64,000 nt of DNA, taken from NCBI GenBank assembly GCA_029289235.1, contig JARFTZ010000046.1, positions 372,001 through 436,000 on the forward strand, read 5' to 3'. Within the stretch, counting starts at the first letter, position 1. The number at the start of each line of letters is the position of its first letter. Origin of the DNA: Gammaproteobacteria bacterium (lineage in GTDB: Bacteria > Pseudomonadota > Gammaproteobacteria > Burkholderiales > Rhodocyclaceae). The translations under genes and the position numbers were made by a program. This document shows positions 35,429 to 45,580 of the stretch, piece by piece. Below the pieces are notes generated by a model. It had not been told where the DNA came from, did not search any database, and saw only the letters and a list, made by a program, of their open reading frames with translations.

Positions 35429-37426
35429 CTATCGTGCCGGCGGCAACAAAAAATCGCCTGGCCGTCGGAACAGATGGACAAGCACCGCCCGAACGAGTTT
35501 TCGCCAATCCATATCGAAGACCTGGCGCGCGCGCAAAGCGACATTGAGCGCCATGACAAAACTGACGACGAGGTTAAAGAAGCCGATTGCCGCCACGCCA
35601 AGCACCGCCCACAACAGCAACGCGGAATCCGGTACGCCTCCCGCCCCGACAAGCGCCACGCCGATGAATGCCGACGAAAAGGTGACGTGACGCGTATCCA
35701 CGGGCAGCCCCCACAGCGTACCGAATACGGTCGCCCCGCCGAGCAGGAAGCCAAAGACGAGATTCCCCGCTAGAGCACCGAGGTTGTCGCCCACATAGCC
35801 GGCAACTCGCTCCAGCCGCTTTCTGCCAATCAGGAAACATGGCCAGCGCAAGCGCCTCAGCCGTTGCGGGATGCGGTTGTACACGGCGTAGTTGTCGAAA
35901 TAGCCGCTGATCAGCCCGGCGAGAAACAGACAGACGCCGCAAAGCGCGCCGTAGAAAAGCGAACCACTTTGAATCAGGCTTTGCTCGCCAAGCAACTGGC
36001 TAGCCTTTTCAGGCCCGGCAAGCGGCACCGCCACGAGTTGCAGTAAACCCCAGGAGAGAGCGGCAGCCACAGGAACAGCGATCAGGATGTTGCCGAGAAT
36101 CGCCACGATCTGACTGCGCACGGTACGGGCGATCAACGCGGTCAGCGCCTCGAGGTCGCTCACCCGCCCTCCGCTCTGGCTGATCGTTCCGGCAATCGTG
36201 TTGGCCATCATCGCCGGCTGCTTGGTGGCCACGGTGCCATGCAACACATGGATGATGCAGAAGCCCACACCGTAGTTCAGGCAATAGGCCAGCGCTTCGA
36301 CCAGCGGCGCCATTTCGAGCTTGCCGAGCAGCAGCTTGAAGCAGGCCATCATCGCGATAACCAGCCCGCCGATGGCCGCTGCACGCGCCAACTCGAAATA
36401 TTCGCGCCGCGTCTCGGTAATGTAGTGCTCGCCGTCGCGCCCGACGTGTTCAGTGATCCGCAAAGCGATCAACTCGGTGTTGCGCCGCCAGTGTTGCCGG
36501 AGATCGTCGCGGCGGCATTCTTCCTCGACGAGCTGCATGAACAGGCTGACGATCGACGGCACGGCCGTCTCGCCGTCCGGTTGATGCATCAGCCGGTCGA
36601 GGATATCCAGAACCTGTTCGCAGCGGGCGATCAATTGCCGCAGGCGCTGCAGGTGATAAGTCAGGCGGATGCTCGTTCCCTCGCGGGCGGCACGCTTGTG
36701 CATCCGCTCGATCATTCCGACACACTGGTCGAGCAGGACGAGCAAGTGCTTGTCATCGCTGGCGAGCGACTCGGGATTACGCCAGGCCAGCGGATACGCC
36801 TGGATATACACTAGCAGTTCTTCGTTCTGGGTGACGAACGGCGACTCGTAGGTCTCCAGCGCCGGTTCCAGCCGCAACAGCTCCGGCTCCATGCCGGCGG
36901 CGGCGATCCAGTAGGACAACACGCGCAGCGCACGCAGCATGTCGGCGATCGCCTGCGGCATTGCCTGAGAGGAACCCTGCGCCTGGAAATTCAACGCTGC
37001 GAAGAAGCGCAGCCAGGCCGTATTCCCCACGCCGACAACCCACTCCGCGTCGGAGGGTTTGCGAAACATCCGGCGCATGACCGAACGCAACAGGTCATCG
37101 CCCAGCTCCTCGGGTAGCATCTTGTGGCCGAGACGGCGGAACAACTCGGAGAAAAAGCCCGTGTTGGGGTTGATTCCAATTGACGTATAGACATCCGAAT
37201 GCCGGTACTGGCTGATGACGGCGATCACCGCCTCGCGCAATGCGCGTGCGAGGTCCGGGTTCTCGTGCAGCGCTTCGCACACCGCGAGCAGGTTGCTCTG
37301 CGCCGTCTGCACGTCGTCGGCACGGCGAGGGCGGATCGCGTCGACAAGCCCGACGAGGAAATCGACCGGATCCGCTTCCGCCCGGCCATCGGCAAAACGG
37401 GCCAGAAGTTGTTCGAGAATCATCAA
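35429..37426 (-). CDS. Gcr-type membrane protein (annotated in databases as site-specific recombinase)
   Basis: A protein of 665 aa. The N-terminal 330 residues are helical and soluble; the C-terminal half has several membrane segments (for example IGGLVIAMMACFKLLLG, ALCGVCLFLAGLISGYF, VSFVMALNVALRAR). It matches the PF10136-type protein called site-specific recombinase after Neisseria Gcr, but no recombinase catalytic motif (Ser or Tyr type) is visible, and the membrane helices argue against that activity. The true function is unknown. It stands next to a small periplasmic protein gene on the same strand. Confidence 0.75.
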   Translation of the reverse strand: MMILEQLLARFADGRAEADPVDFLVGLVDAIRPRRADDVQTAQSNLLAVCEALHENPDLARALREAVIAVISQYRHSDVYTSIGINPNTGFFSELFRRLGHKMLPEELGDDLLRSVMRRMFRKPSDAEWVVGVGNTAWLRFFAALNFQAQGSSQAMPQAIADMLRALRVLSYWIAAAGMEPELLRLEPALETYESPFVTQNEELLVYIQAYPLAWRNPESLASDDKHLLVLLDQCVGMIERMHKRAAREGTSIRLTYHLQRLRQLIARCEQVLDILDRLMHQPDGETAVPSIVSLFMQLVEEECRRDDLRQHWRRNTELIALRITEHVGRDGEHYITETRREYFELARAAAIGGLVIAMMACFKLLLGKLEMAPLVEALAYCLNYGVGFCIIHVLHGTVATKQPAMMANTIAGTISQSGGRVSDLEALTALIARTVRSQIVAILGNILIAVPVAAALSWGLLQLVAVPLAGPEKASQLLGEQSLIQSGSLFYGALCGVCLFLAGLISGYFDNYAVYNRIPQRLRRLRWPCFLIGRKRLERVAGYVGDNLGALAGNLVFGFLLGGATVFGTLWGLPVDTRHVTFSSAFIGVALVGAGGVPDSALLLWAVLGVAAIGFFNLVVSFVMALNVALRARQVFDMDWRKLVRAVLVHLFRRPGDFLLPPAR

Positions 37427-37458
37427 GACCGCGTCACCTCCGAAACCTTTTCAGACAA

Positions 37459-37809
37459 CTATTTACCGATCGGCGCTCCGCGTCCGGAATACTGGTCGCT
37501 CATCCGATATGCCGCATCGGTGAATTGTCCCTTCGGCTTCTCGCGGCAAAAGCGCTCGATGTACTGCTCGACCGTGCTGCGTGAAACCTCCGACACCTGC
37601 TGTTTCGGATTCGCATAATTGTGGCCGCTCAGAAAGCCGCGCGCCCAGGCAACGTAGGCCTCGCGCTGCTCCATGTCGTCCTTCGACGCCTGCCAGGCCG
37701 CACAGGAGTTATCCTCGAACCCGAGCATTTTCGTCGTCGCGGCGCTGCCGCTCATCGAATACAGTGCAAGCAACATGAAAACGCTGCTGGCAAGTCCTTT
37801 CTTCGTCAT
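37459..37809 (-). CDS. Small periplasmic protein of unknown function
   Basis: A protein of 116 aa with a signal peptide (MTKKGLASSVFMLLALYSMS, cleaved near SAA). The mature helical part has two Cys (NSCAAW and ERFCREK) that could form a disulfide, and the motif AWARGFLSGHNYANP, which resembles small Rap1a/HdeA-like proteins. GAGAGGGG precedes the ATG. It is 32 nt upstream of the Gcr-type gene on the same strand. Confidence 0.75.
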   Translation of the reverse strand: MTKKGLASSVFMLLALYSMSGSAATTKMLGFEDNSCAAWQASKDDMEQREAYVAWARGFLSGHNYANPKQQVSEVSRSTVEQYIERFCREKPKGQFTDAAYRMSDQYSGRGAPIGK

Positions 37810-37971
37810 TGGATTGAACCCCTCTCGTTCGTTGATCCAGGCATCATCGGGACGTGCCCGGTGCGACCGAGTATAACGTAGTCGTCCCAAGCGCTTTCCG
37901 CGGCCTGGCCAATACAGAAAACGACACGGGCGCCGAAGCGCCCGTTCGCTTTGACCGCTACACCGGGAATC

Positions 37972-40900
37972 CTATCCGACCCACTTCCGCGCATTGCGGA
38001 ACATGCGCATCCATGGCGAATCCTCGCCGAGGTCGTCCGGATGCCAGGACATCTGTACCGTGCGGAAGACCCGCTCCGGGTGCGGCATCATGATCGTGAA
38101 GCGCCCGTCCAACGTGGTCACGCCGGTGATCCCCGCCGGCGAGCCGTTCGGGTTGTACGGATAGACCTCGGTCGGGTTGCCACCGTTCCCGGCGTTGTCG
38201 AGGTAGCGCATGGCCACCCGCGCCCTGGCCTGCTGCTCGGCGGAATCGAACTCGGCGCGGCCCTCGCCGTGCGAGACGACGATCGGCATGCGGCTGCCGC
38301 CCATGCCAGAGAAGAACAGCGACGGCGATTCGGGAATCTCCACCATCGTGAAACGCGCCTCGAACTGCTCGACGCGGTTCCGCTCGAAGCGCGGCCAGGC
38401 ATCGGCGCCGGGAATCAGTTCCTTCAGCGCACTCATCATCTGGCAGCCGTTGCACACGCCCAGGGCGAAGGTGTCGTCGCGGCCAAAGAAAGCGGAAAAC
38501 TCGTCACGCGCCCGCGGATTGAACAGGATCGTGCGCGCCCAGCCCTTGCCGGCACCAAGCACGTCGCCGTAGGAAAAGCCGCCGCAAGCCACGGCGCCCT
38601 TGAAGTCGGCAAGCGAGACGCGCCCGGACAGAATGTCACTCATATGCACGTCGACCGAGGCAAAACCGGCGCGGTCGAATGCCGCGGCCATCTCGATCTG
38701 GCTGTTGACTCCCTGCTCGCGCAGGATGGCCATCTTCGGACGCGCGCCTGTCGCAATGAACGGAGCGACGATATCTTCCGCCGGATCGTAGGTCAGCGCC
38801 ACCGACAACCCCTTGTCGGAGGTGTCGAGAATACGGTCGTACTCCTGCTGTGCGCACTCCGGGTTGTCGCGCAGCGATTGCATCCGGTAGCTGGTTTCCG
38901 ACCAGGCGCGATGCAGATCGACGCGCTTCTCACGCAGCACGGTCTCGGTCTTGCAGCAAATATGCAGTTCGTCGCCCTTGACCGGAGAGCCGATGACCTC
39001 GACACCGAGTCCGGCCATCTGCAGAGTCGACAGAACCGTGTTGCGCACCGAGCGGCGAATCTGGATGACCGCACCAAGTTCCTCGGCAAACAGCGCGCGC
39101 AGCACGCCGGCACGGGAGCCGTCGCACAACTCGTTGATGTCGATCGACAGGCCGCAGCGCGAAGCAAAGGCCATCTCGGCCAGTACGGCAAACAGGCCGC
39201 CGTCCGAGCGGTCGTGGTAGGCCAGCAGCATGTCGTCGCTGGCGAGTTTCTGCACGGTCGTGAAGAACGCGGCCAGCTTTCCGGGCGCGTCGACGTCCGG
39301 CACCTCGACGCCCGTGGCGTTGAACACCTGCGCCAGCGCCGAACCGCCAAGGCGGTTCCTGCCGCCGCCGAGGTCGATCAGCAGCAGATCGGTATCGCCT
39401 TCATCGAGGCGCAGTTGCGGGGTCATCGTCTGCCAGGCGTTCTGCACCGGTGCAAACGAGCTGACGACCAGCGACAGCGGCGCGACGACCTGCTTTTTTT
39501 CGCCGCCATCTTCCCAGGCGGTACGCATCGACAGCGAATCCTTGCCCACCGGGATCGACACGCCGATCTGCTGGCAAAGGTCGGATACCGCGCGCACCGT
39601 GTCGAACAGCCGCGCGTCTTCGCCCGGCACGCCGGCCGGGGCCATCCAGTTGGCCGAGAGTTTGACGTCGCCAAGCTTGGCGATGCGCGCCGCGGCGATG
39701 TTGGTGAGTGCTTCGCCGAGTGCCATGCGGCCGGAAGCCGGCGCATCGAGGATCGCCACCGGCGTCCGCTCGCCCATGGCGAAGGCTTCGCCGCGCAGCG
39801 TGTGGAAGCCCATGGTAGTCACGGCGACATCGGCCACGGGCACTTGCCACGGACCGACCATCTGGTCGCGCGCGGTCATGCCGCCGACCGAACGGTCGCC
39901 GATCGAGATCAGGAAGGTCTTGTCCGCCACGGCCGGCAGGCGCAGCACGCGGTAGGCCGCCTCCTTGACGTCGACCGAGGCCGGATCAAACGGCGCGGCG
40001 ACGGTCGGCAGGCGCGTCACGTCGCGGGTCATGCGCGGCGGCTTGCCGAGCAGCGCGTCCATGTCCATGTCCACCGGCTTGTCGCCGAAATGCCGGTCGA
40101 CGACGACCAGCCGGTTGTCGTCGGTGGCCACGCCGACGACGGCGAACGGGCAGCGCTCGCGTTCGCACATCGCCTGGAATTCGGGCAGGCGGCTCGGCGG
40201 AATGGCCAGCACGTAGCGTTCCTGCGACTCGTTGCTCCAGATCTCGGCCGGCGACATGCCGGGCTCCTCGATCTTCACGTCGCGCAGTTCGAAGTGCGCG
40301 CCGCAGCCCGCGCCGTGCGCCAGTTCCGGCAGCGCGTTGGAAATGCCGCCGGCGCCGACGTCGTGGATCGACAGGATCGGGTTGCCGTCACCCGGCGCGG
40401 CGATGTCTTTCGCCGGCGAACCAAGCTGCCAGCAGCGGTCGATGACCTCCTGCGCGCGCCGCTGCATTTCCGGATTGCCGCGCTGCACCGAGGCGAAATC
40501 GAGGTCTTCGGCGTTGGTGCCGGTGCTCATCGAACTCGCCGCGCCACCGCCGAGGCCAATCAGCATGCCGGGGCCGCCGAGCTGGATCAGCAGCGTGCCG
40601 GGCGGAAAATCAGGCGCCTTGTGCGACTGGCTGTCGGAAATGTTGCCGACACCGCCGGCGACCATGATCGGCTTGTGATAGCCGCGCACCATGGCCTCGT
40701 CGCCCTGCCCCACCTTTTGCTCGTAGGTGCGGAAGTAGCCGGCCAGGTTCGGTCGGCCGAACTCGTTGTTGAACGCCGCCGCCCCGATCGGCCCTTCGAG
40801 CATGATCTCCAGCGCCGAGGAAATCCGCGACGGACGCCCGTAGCTGGCCATTTCGGCTTCCCACGGCTGCGGGGCGTCTGGCAGATAAAGGTTGGATACG

Positions 40901-41901
40901 GAGAAACCGCACAGGCCGGCCTTCGGCTTCGAGCCGCGCCCGGTCGCGCCTTCGTCGCGGATCTCGCCGCCGGAGCCGGTCGCGGCGCCGGGGAACGGCG
41001 AAATCGCGGTCGGATGGTTGTGCGTCTCGACCTTGGCGAGAATGTGCGTCAGCTCCTTGTGATAGGCATAGCTGCCGTCAGCGCCCGGATAGAATCGCTC
41101 GACCTCGGCCCCCTCGAATACCGACGAGTTGTCGGAATAGACGACGACGTTGCCTTCCGGATGCGCCGCGTGCGTTTCGCGGATCATGCCGAACAGCGTT
41201 TCCTTCTTCTGCTCGCCGTCGATGATCCACGAGGCGTTGAAGATCTTGTGCCGGCAGTGCTCGGAATTGGCCTGCGCGAACATCATCAACTCGACGTCGG
41301 TCGGGTTGCGCCCCGTCTTCACCACGAACAGGTCGACGAGATAGTCGATCTCGTCTTCCGACAGCGCCAGTCCGAGACGGGTGTTGGCCTCGACCAGCGC
41401 GTCGCGCCCGCCGGCCAGCAGGTCGACGGTCGTCATCGGCTTCGGCGGGAAGTGGCGGAACAACTCGGCGGTCTGCTCGAAGCTGGCGAGCACCGCTTCG
41501 ATCATCCGGTCGTGCAGCAACGCAGCCACAGCCGCACGCTGCGCTTCAGTGACGCCCTCGATGCGGAAGGCGATGCCGCGCTCGATCCGGTCGATCGCCG
41601 TCAGGCCGCTGTTCAGGGCGATGTCGGTTGCCTTCGACGACCACGGCGAGATTGTGCCGATGCGCGGCGTGACCAGAAACAGCACGCCCTTCGATGCCGA
41701 TTCCGCCGGACGCTCCTCCAGCAAGGCCGCCAGTTGCTTGCGCTCCGTGTCGCCCAGCGCCAGTTTCAGGCTGGCGAAATGCCAGTATTCGGCGCTGACG
41801 ATGCTCGCCCCGGGCGCGACGGCCTGGATGCGTTGCTGCAAGCCCTGCAGCCGGAAAACGGAGAAAGCGGGAGCCCCGCGCAAGAAGAGGATGTCGGCCA
41901 T
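37972..41901 (-). CDS. purL: Phosphoribosylformylglycinamidine synthase (single-chain PurL)
   Basis: A protein of 1309 aa, the full length of the proteobacterial large PurL. It makes FGAM from FGAR, glutamine and ATP in purine synthesis. The central synthetase repeats show [14 protein letters not shown] and [20 protein letters not shown]. The C-terminal glutaminase has its nucleophile in [10 protein letters not shown] and its His/Glu in SHGEGRAEF. The ATG at 41901 begins MADILFLRG, the usual start. Monocistronic here. Confidence 0.98.
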   Translation of the reverse strand: MADILFLRGAPAFSVFRLQGLQQRIQAVAPGASIVSAEYWHFASLKLALGDTERKQLAALLEERPAESASKGVLFLVTPRIGTISPWSSKATDIALNSGLTAIDRIERGIAFRIEGVTEAQRAAVAALLHDRMIEAVLASFEQTAELFRHFPPKPMTTVDLLAGGRDALVEANTRLGLALSEDEIDYLVDLFVVKTGRNPTDVELMMFAQANSEHCRHKIFNASWIIDGEQKKETLFGMIRETHAAHPEGNVVVYSDNSSVFEGAEVERFYPGADGSYAYHKELTHILAKVETHNHPTAISPFPGAATGSGGEIRDEGATGRGSKPKAGLCGFSVSNLYLPDAPQPWEAEMASYGRPSRISSALEIMLEGPIGAAAFNNEFGRPNLAGYFRTYEQKVGQGDEAMVRGYHKPIMVAGGVGNISDSQSHKAPDFPPGTLLIQLGGPGMLIGLGGGAASSMSTGTNAEDLDFASVQRGNPEMQRRAQEVIDRCWQLGSPAKDIAAPGDGNPILSIHDVGAGGISNALPELAHGAGCGAHFELRDVKIEEPGMSPAEIWSNESQERYVLAIPPSRLPEFQAMCERERCPFAVVGVATDDNRLVVVDRHFGDKPVDMDMDALLGKPPRMTRDVTRLPTVAAPFDPASVDVKEAAYRVLRLPAVADKTFLISIGDRSVGGMTARDQMVGPWQVPVADVAVTTMGFHTLRGEAFAMGERTPVAILDAPASGRMALGEALTNIAAARIAKLGDVKLSANWMAPAGVPGEDARLFDTVRAVSDLCQQIGVSIPVGKDSLSMRTAWEDGGEKKQVVAPLSLVVSSFAPVQNAWQTMTPQLRLDEGDTDLLLIDLGGGRNRLGGSALAQVFNATGVEVPDVDAPGKLAAFFTTVQKLASDDMLLAYHDRSDGGLFAVLAEMAFASRCGLSIDINELCDGSRAGVLRALFAEELGAVIQIRRSVRNTVLSTLQMAGLGVEVIGSPVKGDELHICCKTETVLREKRVDLHRAWSETSYRMQSLRDNPECAQQEYDRILDTSDKGLSVALTYDPAEDIVAPFIATGARPKMAILREQGVNSQIEMAAAFDRAGFASVDVHMSDILSGRVSLADFKGAVACGGFSYGDVLGAGKGWARTILFNPRARDEFSAFFGRDDTFALGVCNGCQMMSALKELIPGADAWPRFERNRVEQFEARFTMVEIPESPSLFFSGMGGSRMPIVVSHGEGRAEFDSAEQQARARVAMRYLDNAGNGGNPTEVYPYNPNGSPAGITGVTTLDGRFTIMMPHPERVFRTVQMSWHPDDLGEDSPWMRMFRNARKWVG

Positions 41902-42041
41902 GGTCTACCTGGGAAAGAGCAGAAACTGCAAAAATCTGCTTGAAAACAAGGGGAAGCGCGGATTATCCCAGATTGTCCGGTGGGACGCGAGCTTCGGCGA
42001 TCGCCGTGACCGGGACCTGATGCTAGAATACGCGCCCTGAC

Positions 42042-42116
42042 CTCCTCGTAGCATAATGGATAGTGCACGCGCCTCCTAAGCGTGAGATACAGGTTCGATT
42101 CCTGTCGAGGAGGCCA
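42042..42116 (+). tRNA. tRNA-Arg (CCT)
   Basis: 75 nt including encoded CCA. The acceptor is CTCCTCG/CGAGGAG, and the anticodon loop CTCCTAA carries CCT between CGCGC and GCGTG. A possible -10 TAGAAT lies at 42024-42029. Reads AGG codons. Confidence 0.92.
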
Positions 42117-42214
42117 GCCGGCCACAGCAGAATCTCAGCAGATTTCAAACCGCCCTAACCCGCCGAACGCGGGTTTTGTTTTATGCGGCGCACACCCCGA
42201 ACTCTGGCCGCCCC

Positions 42215-43132
42215 TCACCGCGCCCGCGTGACCAGCCAGATCCCGCCACAGACGAGCAGGAGCGCCGCCACGTTTTTCCATTCGAGAATGCTCTCGCCGA
42301 GGAAGATCGCCGAGAGCACCGCGCCGAACACCGGGATCAGGAAGTTGAACACGGTCACCAACCCGACGCGGTTGTACTTGAGCAGCACGGTCCACAGGGA
42401 GAAGGCCGCGGAGGACAGCAGGACCATGTAGCCCATCAGCGCGGTGGATTGCAGGGTGAAGCCGGTCAGTGTGCCGCCGGTGGCATACCCGAGCACGATG
42501 AGCGCCACCCCGCCGATACTGAGCTGATAGCCGGTCAGGACGACGGAGTCCATCGTCTGCGAGAGTTTCTTTCCATAGATAGTTGCAGCGGAGAGGATGA
42601 ACGCGGCAATCACGACAAATCCCTCGCCGAGCAGCGTGAAGTTAAAATCGAGCAGATCGGGGCGAAAATTGACCACCATCACGCCCGCGAAGCCGATCAG
42701 GCAGCCGACGACCTTGTTGAGCGTCAAGCGATCGTTGTGATAGATGAAATGCGCCAGCAGGACGCTGAAGAAGGTGCCCGTGGCGTTCATGATCGAACTC
42801 TTGACGCCGGTCGTGTAGGCCAGCCCGATGTAAAAGAAGGTGTATTGCAGCGAGGTCTGCGTCAACCCGAGTACACTGGTCGAGAACAGATTGCGGGCGT
42901 TCATCACGAAGATGTTGCGCCGCGTCGCCAGGGCGAAAATGAGGAGCAGCAGGCCGGCAAAGGCGAAGCGGTAGCCGGCGAACACCATCTTCGAGGGAAC
43001 GTCGTTGGCGGCGATGCCGAACATTGCGTAGCCGTTCTTGATCGCCGGGTAGGCGCTCCCCCAGAGGAAGCAGCAAAACGAGGCGAGCAGGACGACGACG
43101 CGGCGGTCGGAGAAAAAGGACTGTGGGTTCAT
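42215..43132 (-). CDS. EamA/DMT-family transporter, copy 1
   Basis: A protein of 305 aa with about ten membrane helices in two EamA halves. It starts at MNPQSFFSDRR. It is closely related to the neighbouring upstream gene: shared segments include YTTGVKSS, LLKYNRVGLV and FGAVLSAIFLGE. Members export metabolites such as amino acids or purine derivatives; the substrate is unknown. It begins 23 nt after copy 2, so the two form one operon, probably under the divergent LysR regulator. Confidence 0.88.
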   Translation of the reverse strand: MNPQSFFSDRRVVVLLASFCCFLWGSAYPAIKNGYAMFGIAANDVPSKMVFAGYRFAFAGLLLLIFALATRRNIFVMNARNLFSTSVLGLTQTSLQYTFFYIGLAYTTGVKSSIMNATGTFFSVLLAHFIYHNDRLTLNKVVGCLIGFAGVMVVNFRPDLLDFNFTLLGEGFVVIAAFILSAATIYGKKLSQTMDSVVLTGYQLSIGGVALIVLGYATGGTLTGFTLQSTALMGYMVLLSSAAFSLWTVLLKYNRVGLVTVFNFLIPVFGAVLSAIFLGESILEWKNVAALLLVCGGIWLVTRAR

Positions 43133-43155
43133 GGTTCCGTGACAGTGATTCGGTT

Positions 43156-44088
43156 TTATTTTTCCAGCGTCACCAGCCAGATGCCGGTGCACACGAGCAA
43201 CAGGGCGGCGAGGTTTTTCCACTCCAGGAAGGTTTCACCCAGGAAGATCGCCGAGAGGACCGCGCCGAAGATCGGCACGAGAAAATTGAACACGCTGACC
43301 AGTCCGACCCGGTTGTACTTGAGCAGCACGCTCCAGAGCGTATAGGCAACCGACGAGTTCAAGACGAGGTAGCCGAGGATCAGCGACGACGCGAGCGTCG
43401 CCGGCGCGAGTTCGGCGCCGAGCGCGTAACCGATCGTCAACAGCACCGCGCCGCCAAAGGCCAGTTGCCCGCCGGTCATCAGGCTCGAATCGACCGTCCG
43501 CGAAACGCGCTTGCCGTACACCATGCCGGCAGCCATGAAAAAGGCGGAGAGGATCATGCTCCCCTCGCCGATCAGCGTGAAGTTGAAGTCGAGCAGATCG
43601 TGGTTGAAGTTCACCACCAGCACCCCGGCAAAGCCGATCAGGCAACCGAGGCTCTTCGCCCAGGTCAGCCGGTCGTTGTGGTAGATGAAATGGGCGAGCA
43701 GTACGCCGAAGAAGGACACGGTGCCATTCAACACCGAACTCTTGACGCCGGTGGTGTAAGCCAGTCCGAGGTAGAAGAAGACGAACATGACGGCCGTCTG
43801 CAACAGGCCCAGCACCCCCACCTCCAGCCAGCTGCGTCGCGACAGGGCGCCGGGACGTTTGCCCGAAATCACTGCGATGCAGAGCAGCAGCACACCGGCC
43901 AGGGCGCACCGCCAGCCGGCAAAAACCAGCCGGCCGGCCATGTCACCGGGCTGAATGGCGAACAAGGCAAAACCGTTCTTGATCGCCGGATACGAACTGC
44001 CCCAGAGCAGGCAGCACAGCGTCGCAAGAAGCATGACTGCCTTGCGGTCGGAGAAGAAGGGATGATGATCCAGCGCGCGGCTCGTCAT
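43156..44088 (-). CDS. EamA/DMT-family transporter, copy 2
   Basis: A protein of 310 aa with about ten membrane helices. It parallels copy 1 along its length (CCLLWGSSYPAIKNGFALF against CCFLWGSAYPAIKNGYAMF), showing a tandem duplication with substantial divergence. It is the first gene of the operon; a terminator-like hairpin lies 35 nt before its start codon. Confidence 0.88.
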   Translation of the reverse strand: MTSRALDHHPFFSDRKAVMLLATLCCLLWGSSYPAIKNGFALFAIQPGDMAGRLVFAGWRCALAGVLLLCIAVISGKRPGALSRRSWLEVGVLGLLQTAVMFVFFYLGLAYTTGVKSSVLNGTVSFFGVLLAHFIYHNDRLTWAKSLGCLIGFAGVLVVNFNHDLLDFNFTLIGEGSMILSAFFMAAGMVYGKRVSRTVDSSLMTGGQLAFGGAVLLTIGYALGAELAPATLASSLILGYLVLNSSVAYTLWSVLLKYNRVGLVSVFNFLVPIFGAVLSAIFLGETFLEWKNLAALLLVCTGIWLVTLEK

Positions 44089-44114
44089 GCTCGAAGTTTC
44101 AGAAGGGCGAACGT

Positions 44115-44162
44115 AAAAAAAAAGGCGTATCGAGCCACGGGTTAGGAGCTCCTTGATACGCC
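44115..44162 (-). terminator. Leader terminator (possible attenuator) before the EamA pair
   Basis: On the minus strand GGCGTATC pairs with GATACGCC, with the inner pair GAGC/GCTC, and nine T residues follow at once (44123-44115). It ends only 26 nt before the EamA start codon and cannot close any known gene on that strand, so it looks like a leader attenuator. Confidence 0.65.
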
Positions 44163-44206
44163 GCAGAATGTCGAGTTCTGCTGAGACGAATTATCCGGAA
44201 TAAAAC

Positions 44207-44236
44207 ACTTCAATCAATTGCATTGATACAATCAAA
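44207..44236. promoter_or_regulatory. Candidate LysR operator in the EamA/LysR divergent region
   Basis: Alternating half-sites ATCAA-N5-TTGAT-N3-ATCAA (about 44213-44235) form two overlapping inverted repeats in an AT-rich stretch 35-57 nt upstream of the LysR gene. This fits the usual place for a LysR recall site and autoregulation. Confidence 0.45.
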
Positions 44237-44269
44237 TTAATAATTTTTTCTTATCAAACTTTCGCATTC

Positions 44270-45160
44270 ATGGATTTCCGCCAATTCCGCTATTTCGCCG
44301 TCGCTGCCGAGGAGTTGCACTTTGCCCGTGCCGCTGAAAAGCTGGGAATCGCTCAGCCGGCGTTGAGCCAGCAGATCAAATCGCTGGAAGACCAACTCGG
44401 CGCACGGCTTTTCCATCGCGCGAAGCGCAGCGTCACGCTGACCGAGACCGGCACGGCATTCCTCCACGAAGTGCGCGAAACACTGGCGCAGGCGGAAAAA
44501 GCCGTACGAACCGCAAGGGACACCGCGCGCGGCGAAGCGGGACACATCGACATCGGCCTCGTCGGCTCGGTGATGTACGAACCGCGCTTCCCGCGTCTGC
44601 TCACCGATTTCAACAAGAATCGCCCGGGAGTACGTATTTCTCTCCACGAAATGCCGATTCTGACGCAGATCGATTCCGTCCGGTCGCATCACCTGGACAT
44701 CGCGCTCATCCGCGCCCCCATTCCATCGAACGCCCTGGAAGACGTCGACTTCTTCACTCTTTCCAGCCAGCAACTGGTCGTCGCGCTGCCGGAAGCCCAT
44801 CGCCTCGCCGCGAGCGAGGCAATCCGGCTATCCGATCTGGCAAACGACTCGTTCCTCGCCTTTGCCGATCCCCCCGGCGTAGGTATCGGCCAAGCCTTGC
44901 TTAACCTCTGTCGCGAAGCGGATTTCGAGCCTCGGATCACCCAGAAGGTCTCCGAGATCGCCACGCTCGTCAGTCTCGTCGCGGCGGGGTTCGGCGTCGG
45001 CCTCGTTGCGGAGTCCGTGCGACATCTGCGCCTGCCGGGCGTTTGCTACCGTCCCATCGTCGGCGTCGATGCGCCGTCAAACCTGATCGTGGTACACCGC
45101 CGCTTCGAGCGATCGGCCGCGGTGTGCGCCCTGCTCGACAGCATCCGAAACGCCGGCTAG
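44270..45160 (+). CDS. LysR-family transcriptional regulator (BenM/CatM-like)
   Basis: A protein of 296 aa. The N-terminal winged HTH (LHFARAAEKLGIAQPALSQQ) is followed by two LysR substrate-binding subdomains (GEAGHIDIGLVGSV; GFGVGLVAESV). Divergent from the two EamA exporters, which it most likely controls. The inducer is unknown. Confidence 0.92.
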   Translation: MDFRQFRYFAVAAEELHFARAAEKLGIAQPALSQQIKSLEDQLGARLFHRAKRSVTLTETGTAFLHEVRETLAQAEKAVRTARDTARGEAGHIDIGLVGSVMYEPRFPRLLTDFNKNRPGVRISLHEMPILTQIDSVRSHHLDIALIRAPIPSNALEDVDFFTLSSQQLVVALPEAHRLAASEAIRLSDLANDSFLAFADPPGVGIGQALLNLCREADFEPRITQKVSEIATLVSLVAAGFGVGLVAESVRHLRLPGVCYRPIVGVDAPSNLIVVHRRFERSAAVCALLDSIRNAG

Positions 45161-45580
45161 CACGACACCGGGGAACGCTCCGATGGTCGCCATCCCGGCG
45201 AAGGTCGGGGAGACAATTCCTCAATAAAACCGGGTTGCCCATTCGCCATTTCGCATGGCTATTTGTTGAGATCTGGTACGGGAGTTTGTTGATGCGCTGT
45301 GTTCCGCGCCTGACGCGCGGGCGTCCTTTCTTTTGCTTCGCCAAAAGAAAGGAGCCAAAGAAAAGGCGACCCCGGGTTACGCGGTCGGCTACGCCGACTC
45401 CCCTGCGCTACTCGGCAAGCCGGGCGACGCAGCGGGCGCGCCTTCTTCTTGGGTACTTCTTCTTGGCAAGACAAGAAGAAGTGCCTCGCCTGCAGGCGAA
45501 ACAACGCATTTCAGCCCGATACCACGCCAATAGTCACAAACAGCCAAGCGAGAACAATCCGGGATAAATCGGCGCGTCCC
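45161..45580. repeat. Intergenic double-hairpin element
   Basis: A 420-nt gap without a credible gene. Hairpin 1 is a perfect 12-bp stem (45324-45335/45342-45353, TCCTTTCTTTTG with CAAAAGAAAGGA). Hairpin 2 is a perfect 11-bp stem (45455-45465/45472-45482, ACTTCTTCTTG with CAAGAAGAAGT). A GC-rich core of about 100 nt lies between. Both loops are 6 nt. The arrangement resembles dispersed intergenic elements of betaproteobacteria, from which spurious short proteins are often predicted. Confidence 0.65.

Noticed and set aside
37951-41943. Plus-strand open frame of 1330 codons opposite purL
   Set aside because: Very long but antisense to a fully conserved purL; no domain, no RBS. Long antisense frames are expected from the codon bias here.
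45043-45567. Short Lys/Arg-rich proteins in the intergenic double-hairpin region
   Set aside because: The frames come from the repeated hairpins and appear on both strands; no RBS and no conserved domain.
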